DNA from: Eonycteris spelaea
Lineage: Eukaryota; Chordata; Mammalia; Chiroptera; Pteropodidae
NCBI GenBank assembly: GCA_003508835.1
Contig: PUFA01000003.1
Span: 25,735,001-25,799,000 of the forward strand
Length of the DNA stretch: 64,000 nt
Direction of reading: 5' to 3'
A model generated the notes under the pieces. The model made no database searches. It saw nothing but the letters and a program-made list of their open reading frames with translations, and was not told the DNA's origin. A program made the position numbers and the translations under genes. Numbering within the stretch: the stretch's first letter is position 1; the number at the start of each line of letters is the position of its first letter. Shown here piece by piece: positions 59,100 to 64,000 of this stretch.

Positions 59100-59307
59100 G
59101 AGCTATCAAGCTATGAAAAGACAGGGAGGAAACTTAAATACATATTACTCAGTGAGAGAAGACAATCTGAAAAGGCTACTTAGAGTGTGATTCCAACTAT
59201 ACGACATGCTGGAAAAGGCAAAACTATGGAGATCAGCGGTTTCAAGAGCTAGGGAGGGAGGGGGATGAATAGACAGGGCACAGATGATTTTTAGGGCAGT
59301 AAAACTG
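59096..59307 (+). repeat. Upstream arm of a near-perfect 212-bp inverted repeat (the inserted copy)
   Basis: Base by base it is the reverse complement of 59637-59848 with a single difference, G at 59294 against G at 59650, which would require C. The central 206 bases (59100-59305) lie between the two direct repeats. Overlaps of 4 bases (AAAT) at the left and 2 bases (TG) at the right are shared by arm and direct repeat, as microhomology at template-switch points. Confidence 0.95.
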
Positions 59308-59338
59308 GTGTTTTGGACACACTGGGTACTTAATAAAT
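59306..59338. repeat. 33-bp direct repeat, copy 2
   Basis: Identical to 59067-59099. The offset is 239 bases, the inferred size of the insertion. Confidence 0.97.
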
Positions 59339-59354
59339 AACTTAGTAAACTTAA

Positions 59355-60000
59355 AAAAAAAACTGTTTAGATCAGTTTTAGGTTCACAGGAAAACTGAGA
59401 GGAAAGTACAGAGATTTCTCATATAGCCCCTGCCTGCATTTATCAACAGCACGGACGCCTGCATTAATCAATGTCCCCCACACGAGTGGTGCATTCGTTC
59501 AAATCTGTGAACCTGCAATCACACATCATTGTCACTCCATGCCCACGGTTCACATTAGGTTCAGACTTGGCGTTGTACATTCCGTGGGTTGGACAAATTT
59601 ATAATGACACGTATCTACCTTTATTATCATCCAGAGCAGTTTTACTGCCGTAAAAATCATCTGTGCCCTGTCTATTCATCCCCCTCCCTCCCTAGCTCTT
59701 GAAACCGCTGATCTCCATAGTTTTGCCTTTTCCAGCATGTCGTATAGTTGGAATCACACTCTAAGTAGCCTTTTCAGATTGTCTTCTCTCACTGAGTAAT
59801 ATGTATTTAAGTTTCCTCCCTGTCTTTTCATAGCTTGATAGCTCATTTCTTTGTAATGCTAAATAATATGCCATTGAATGTACCGCAGTTTACCATTCGC
59901 CCACTGAAGGACATCTTGATTATTTCCAAGTTTTGGCAAATGCGAATAAAACTGTTATAAATATCTCTGTGCAAATAAATACTTTAAAAATGAATAAATT
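59355..60000 (-). mobile_element. L1M 3' UTR, antisense (source of the inverted copy)
   Basis: CAGTTTTAGGTTCACAGGAA, AGTACAGAGATTTCTCATAT, ACATTAGGTTCAGACTTGGC, ATAGTTTTGCCTTTTCCAGC, CACTGAGTAATATGTATTTA, and GCAGTTTACCATTCGCCCAC follow the antisense L1M 3' UTR. The inverted copy derives from its middle. Confidence 0.9.
59637..59848 (-). repeat. Downstream arm of the inverted repeat (the source)
   Basis: This arm runs continuously into L1 sequence on both sides, so it is the original; the upstream arm is the copy. The spacer between the arms is 329 bases. Confidence 0.95.
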
Positions 60001-61790
60001 ACTCTTTCCACTGTGCTTCAACTCTACTTAATACCATTATCTATTTGAAACTTACCATATTGAATTACATGATTTATTTATATGTCTATTTCCCTTTCTG
60101 AGCTATATCTTTTTAAAGACAGAGTCTGTTTCTTACTCATCATCATTTTCCCTTCAAATGGTGCATAACCCAACCCAACAGTCATAGATTTGGCTCATCC
60201 TTTTGTTGTTTCTGGGGAAGTAGGGTGGCAGATGAGAGAGCAGGATAACCCTGCTTACGAATACTTTAGCGATGGATTTAACAAGCTCTTCTTTAAAAAT
60301 GTAAATACAATAAAACCTCAACTAAAAGAATAAGATTCAGAATTTCCCCATAAATGGAAAATTAGGAGGTTGAGCACTTTCGGCTATACTGTAAAAGGAG
60401 AATTGGATTTCAAAGTTTAAAGTGATTCTGTGAAAGCCTTTATTAATATTTTCTGTTTTCATGGAAAGAAAATGAGCACCCTAGAGCAACCTAAATAATA
60501 CCAACGATGCATCGCACATCTTTAATTAGTGCTAATGGGTGCTATGTAATTAATTCGATTTACCATCCCTTCTTCAGTATAAACATCTTTCTTCCCTGCG
60601 GTTCCCATAAGATGCTGTAAATTTGTCCTGATTTGCTGCAAATAAGATGTTTTCCTCTCTTGTCTTTCTGATCTTATGATCAGACGGCTTTCTGGATCTT
60701 TTAAGTGACCCAGCTGATTTGGATGTTTGGAGTAACTTTGTTTTTCTGTAGTTGGCCTTGCTCAGTGGACAGTTCTCAAACCCCTTCCCCAGAACCAGGA
60801 CTGTGCAGATTTAACTCCATTCCTACCAATGCCCAGCCCACCCTCACCCAGATCTCAGCTTCTCTCTCCTGGTGCATAACAGAGTGAACTCCAACTTCCT
60901 GCTTTACTTTCCTTCGCTGTAATTAGCACCACATTCGGTCTTTCTTTATTTTCTGCCACTAATTCCTATTCTGAGGGTTGTAAACTATCTCAACCCCAAT
61001 AGTCTTTTTTCATAATATCTTGAGTTAAGCCATGAACCATCATCTCTCTTTCACCAAAATTCATGTAATATGATGTGTCAGCTGGTTAAATACCAGATTG
61101 TTCTTTTGATTAGGGATTTCAGATAACACACAGGGTCAGGAATAGTGATGCTCGTTTGGGTATGGAAGTTAAAGAAAATAGCTTCCATGCTTCAGAATGC
61201 AAAGCAATGCCCATATTACCTGACGTACTCCACTAAGATAAAAAAAGAAGATGAAGTTCCCTTTTCCAATCCAAAATGTATTCAGATGGGATGAAAAGAG
61301 AGAGCGAACAGCTATGGAGGAAGACAATAGCAAAAGTCTGCATAAGGCAGAGTCCAGATCAAGGGCTAAAATGGGCTTTAATCAATCTTACATAAAACAA
61401 ATAAACATGGATATGTTAGTTATTTCTTAATGGTGTGGCCTTTTGGCTGCATATAGAGAAGTTTGGACATCTGACCTTTGCAGAAACGATGGAAAAATGA
61501 TCTGATACCATTTTTCTATGGGAAAAACCATTTCCTACATCACATCCAAAGAGAAAAACTTGAAACCTATTATGTCAGAGCCAGGGCTGTGATTAGCCTT
61601 ATAGTGTCTCTGGGAGTCAGACAAATGCTCCTCTTTCTTCAGCCAGATGGAAACCCTCACCAGGCATACGTCCTGGTAAATAGAATACAGGCTACATTTC
61701 AGCCTCTTTGCCCCCTCAGCCAGACACGTTTAAGCAGTGAATAAACATCGTTTTCCATAACAACGCTACTCAGTGCTCTACTTAAAAATT
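60001..61790. other. Single-copy AT-rich non-coding DNA
   Basis: No gene or repeat is supported. About 60360-60600 is discussed as a possible conserved element. Confidence 0.4.
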
Positions 61791-61794
61791 TTCA

Positions 61795-62112
61795 ATAGTT
61801 TGTTATTACTCTCAAGACAAAATTCAGGTTCCACGTTGTAGCCCCTTGCTCTCCTCTCCTGAAACTCTGATTAGACAAATGTGAGACCTTTTCACTCTTG
61901 TCTTCTGTATCTTTAAATTTCTCATTTATATTTTCCATCTCTCTCTGTGCTACATAATTTCTGTATAATTTCTCCAGACCTGTCTTTCAGTTCATTAATT
62001 CTTTCTTCAGACATGCCTTATACAATGCTTAGTATATCCATTGAGTTTTTTATTTCAATTTTTTCAGTTCTTCAAGTTCCACTTTTAAAATATGCTGTTT
62101 AATTTTCCCCAC
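61795..62112 (-). mobile_element. Old L1 fragment, antisense
   Basis: CCAGACCTGTCTTTCAGTTC, ATTAATTCTTTCTTCAGACA, and TCCATTGAGTTTTTTATTTC resemble an antisense L1M region. The match resumes after a short sense L1 piece. Confidence 0.55.
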
Positions 62113-62114
62113 CA

Positions 62115-62270
62115 CCAGGATAAATTATATTTATGTGATATGATAGATAGTGTTAGGTAGCACTACAAGGGCAATTGCATTGTAATATAAATGCATTAGA
62201 TCAATACGTTGTATACCTTAAACCTATACAATGTTATGTGTCAATTATATTTTAATTTTTTAAAAATCTG
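62115..62270 (+). mobile_element. L1 3' terminal piece (sense), short
   Basis: GGTAGCACTACAAGGGCAAT, CAATACGTTGTATACCTTAA, and CAATGTTATGTGTCAATTAT match the very 3' end of many L1MA/L1MB elements (the TTATACAATGTTATATGTCA end). It ends in an A/T-rich tail, so it looks like a short 5'-truncated insertion. Confidence 0.72.
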
Positions 62271-63110
62271 CAATGTCATTTTTTGGGCATGTATTTTTTT
62301 CCTATTCCTTGAGAACATATTTCCCCTTGTCTGTTTGGTTTTGATCTAGAAAGTTGAGCATTTTTAAAAAATAATTTATTTTCGATAACTTCAACATCTG
62401 AAATTTTATAGGTCTGTTCTCGTCTCTGTGTTTTTGCTATTGGTTCTCACTCATGTACCTAGTTTGCTTGGCCGTTTATTCATTCATTCATTCATTCATT
62501 CATTCCTGTGAGGTATATATTTTTCTTCGGAATTTATTTGAGGGGGTTGCTTGATGCCTAGGATGAAAGCATGGTTCTCTCAGCTTTACGTTTGTTTTTC
62601 TCAGGTTCCTGAGAACACTGAAAGTCTGGGACACCTTTGAGGTAAAGTCATAGCTTGAGGTTTTCTGGATTGCTCAGGTAATGAGCACTTGGGCCATAAA
62701 TCCAAAGGGAGACTTGTTTTTTATTACAGCTTTTTTGGGCCACCTCCCAATATGCTCGGGTTTCAGAAGACTTTCCGTGGGGGTGAGGGTGGTGGGCTTA
62801 GGTTATTTCTGGTTCATTATTAGACATTAAGGGTACAGCCCTTGTGGATCCCAATGTTATGCGTGGAAGACTCCTACTAGACTCCTGGCCTTTGTCTTTT
62901 GTGGCCTTGATAACTGAAGTTCAAATTCAGGAAAAAAACCTCTCAACGAAAAAGCATCTTCAGCATTCTGCTTATTTATCTGGGTTTCTGTTTTTACTTA
63001 TATTTTTAGCCTAATGGTTCTTCATTATTATGTCAGCTGTTAAATGCCTTCAAGAAGATTTTATTTATCCAGGCAATTTTTAGTTGTTTTCCGCAGGAGA
63101 ACCAGTCAGA
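62270..63110 (-). mobile_element. Old L1 fragment, antisense, continuation (tentative)
   Basis: TTATCTGGGTTTCTGTTTTT, TTTTATTTATCCAGGCAATT, and TTAGTTGTTTTCCGCAGGAG suggest a further antisense part of the old L1. It is highly diverged. Confidence 0.4.
62478..62505. repeat. (ATTC)7 microsatellite
   Basis: Seven perfect ATTC units. Confidence 0.95.
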
Positions 63111-63112
63111 AC

Positions 63113-63290
63113 TTCTCGCCAGCCTTAGTACTGGCAATGAAAGTCTGACCTCGGTGTGACCTTGAGCAGGGTACTTAACCTAGCTGTGCTCAGTTTGTAC
63201 TAGCTGAAAGAACTGTAGAGAAATGTGCATAAAATAACAAACACCTAAGACGTGCTTACAACAATGCCTGGCACACGGTAATGTGTGCTG
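63113..63290 (+). repeat. MIR SINE (sense)
   Basis: CTCGGTGTGACCTTGAGCAG, GGTACTTAACCTAGCTGTGC, and ACAATGCCTGGCACACGGTA match the MIR core and 3' part. Confidence 0.85.
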
Positions 63291-63329
63291 ACCCTTTCTC
63301 CCAACCTCTTATGTAACATCTGCCCCACC

Positions 63330-63455
63330 GCCTTAAACTATTCCCTAGGGAACAGGGCCACATCTATCTCACTCAGCTTCGTAGACCCAGTTTCCAGTTT
63401 GTATATGGCATGGCACGTATTAGGCACTCACCAAATATTTGTTGAATGGGTAGAC
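63330..63455 (+). repeat. L2 LINE 3' end (sense)
   Basis: GGAACAGGGCCACATCTATC, GGCATGGCACGTATTAGGCA, and CTCACCAAATATTTGTTGAA match the L2 terminus. Confidence 0.85.
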
Positions 63456-63459
63456 ATGT

Positions 63460-64000
63460 ATGTCTACATTTTAAAGAGGGCTCGAGCAAAACGTGGACTC
63501 TTTCTTTGTGGCGAGGGCTGGCTGGGTAATTTCCTACCTCTGCTTAAGCACCTAATGCTCTGGAATCGGGCCAGGCGTGAAGATGCTAATGCTAACCTTG
63601 CGCATCTCAGTTTCCTTTTCTGCGAAGCGGGTATAACTCTACAGGTTGTAAAGCAATTGATCAGAGCCCAGCATGTGGTAAGAACTCAAACGCTAGCTGC
63701 ACTGATTTCTGCTCTCCTTTTTTTTTTGGTCGCTCAGGAAAACAGTTCACTTTAAGGAAAGTATAGGCTATAAAAATAGGGGCCAAAGATCATCCGGAAA
63801 GGTAGAGTAAAAACAATGTTTTAGCTCTTCGTGTTTCCAAAACTGTGTGTGACACGGTGTTTAGATGAAAAGCAGACAAGAGCTTCTCACTGCGCCTGCG
63901 CCGTTATTTTTTTTCCGCTCTCCAGGGTGTTACTTTAGAACTTAACCACGGGACGTGTACACACATTTATAGAGAGAGCGTGGGGCTCCCCATACACCAT
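63460..64000. other. Non-coding DNA at the right edge, with promoter-like motifs
   Basis: No gene is supported. The 156-codon frame at 63285-63755 overlaps MIR and L2 and is not a gene. TGCGCCTGCGCC at 63891-63902 resembles an NRF1 site with one mismatch. Confidence 0.3.

Noticed and set aside
59067..59338. The 33-bp direct repeats as a transposon target-site duplication
   Set aside because: The inserted sequence is an inverted piece from the middle of a nearby L1, lacks transposon ends and poly(A), and shares microhomology at both joints. Template switching explains it better.
63285..63755. Longest open reading frame (156 codons, + strand)
   Set aside because: It runs through the end of a MIR and across an L2 3' end, has no recognisable domain, and ends in a T-rich run. 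Chance frame.

Overview
This window looks like nuclear DNA of a placental mammal. Its bulk is non-coding sequence sprinkled with old, diverged mammalian repeats: MIR and L2 fragments, L1M-type LINE pieces, MLT1/MaLR and ERV-type LTRs, hAT (MER5-like) and Tigger DNA transposons, and many microsatellites. I see no Alu, B1/B2, carnivore tRNA-Lys SINE, ruminant BovB/Bov-tA, cetacean CHR or equine ERE copy and no young L1, so I leave the order unresolved. Repeat names come from memory of consensus sequences, not a database search. Most repeat boundaries are good to about 10-50 bases; those given as exact are stated as such.

No protein-coding gene could be supported. The open reading frames are short (longest 156 codons), overlap repeats, and show no recognisable domain or exon chain. 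The window is best read as intergenic or deep-intronic DNA.

Layout. 1-10 kb: an ERV-type LTR (family A), MIRs, a MER5A copy next to an L2/MIR tail that carries a truncated U2 snRNA retrocopy, a perfect CTCF-core match, and an L1 with an inverted 5' part. 10-21 kb: a second family A LTR, a 1.3 kb antisense L1, MLT1 LTRs, MIRs and short DNA transposons. 21-32 kb: MLT1, a second inverted L1 pair, L2, and two or three ERV-type LTRs. 31.5-35.3 kb: one antisense L1 3' region split by an LTR and by a 1.9 kb insertion. 35-41 kb: mostly single-copy AT-rich DNA with a third family A LTR. 41.7-42.5 kb: a Tigger transposon with both ends intact and a 58-bp TC repeat inside. 42.5-57 kb: MIR, L2, LTR and L1 pieces, including a fourth family A LTR. 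57.4 kb: a hAT element nested in MER5A. 59.1-59.85 kb: a nearly perfect 212-bp inverted repeat whose upstream arm is flanked by a perfect 33-bp direct repeat. 60-64 kb: single-copy DNA, an old L1, MIR and L2.

The strongest unusual observation is the 59.1-59.85 kb structure. It reads as a recent 239-bp templated insertion produced by two template switches, not as a transposon. Next are the 3'-truncated U2 retrocopy with its target-site duplication and the intact-ended Tigger element. I found no evidence of a new gene system.
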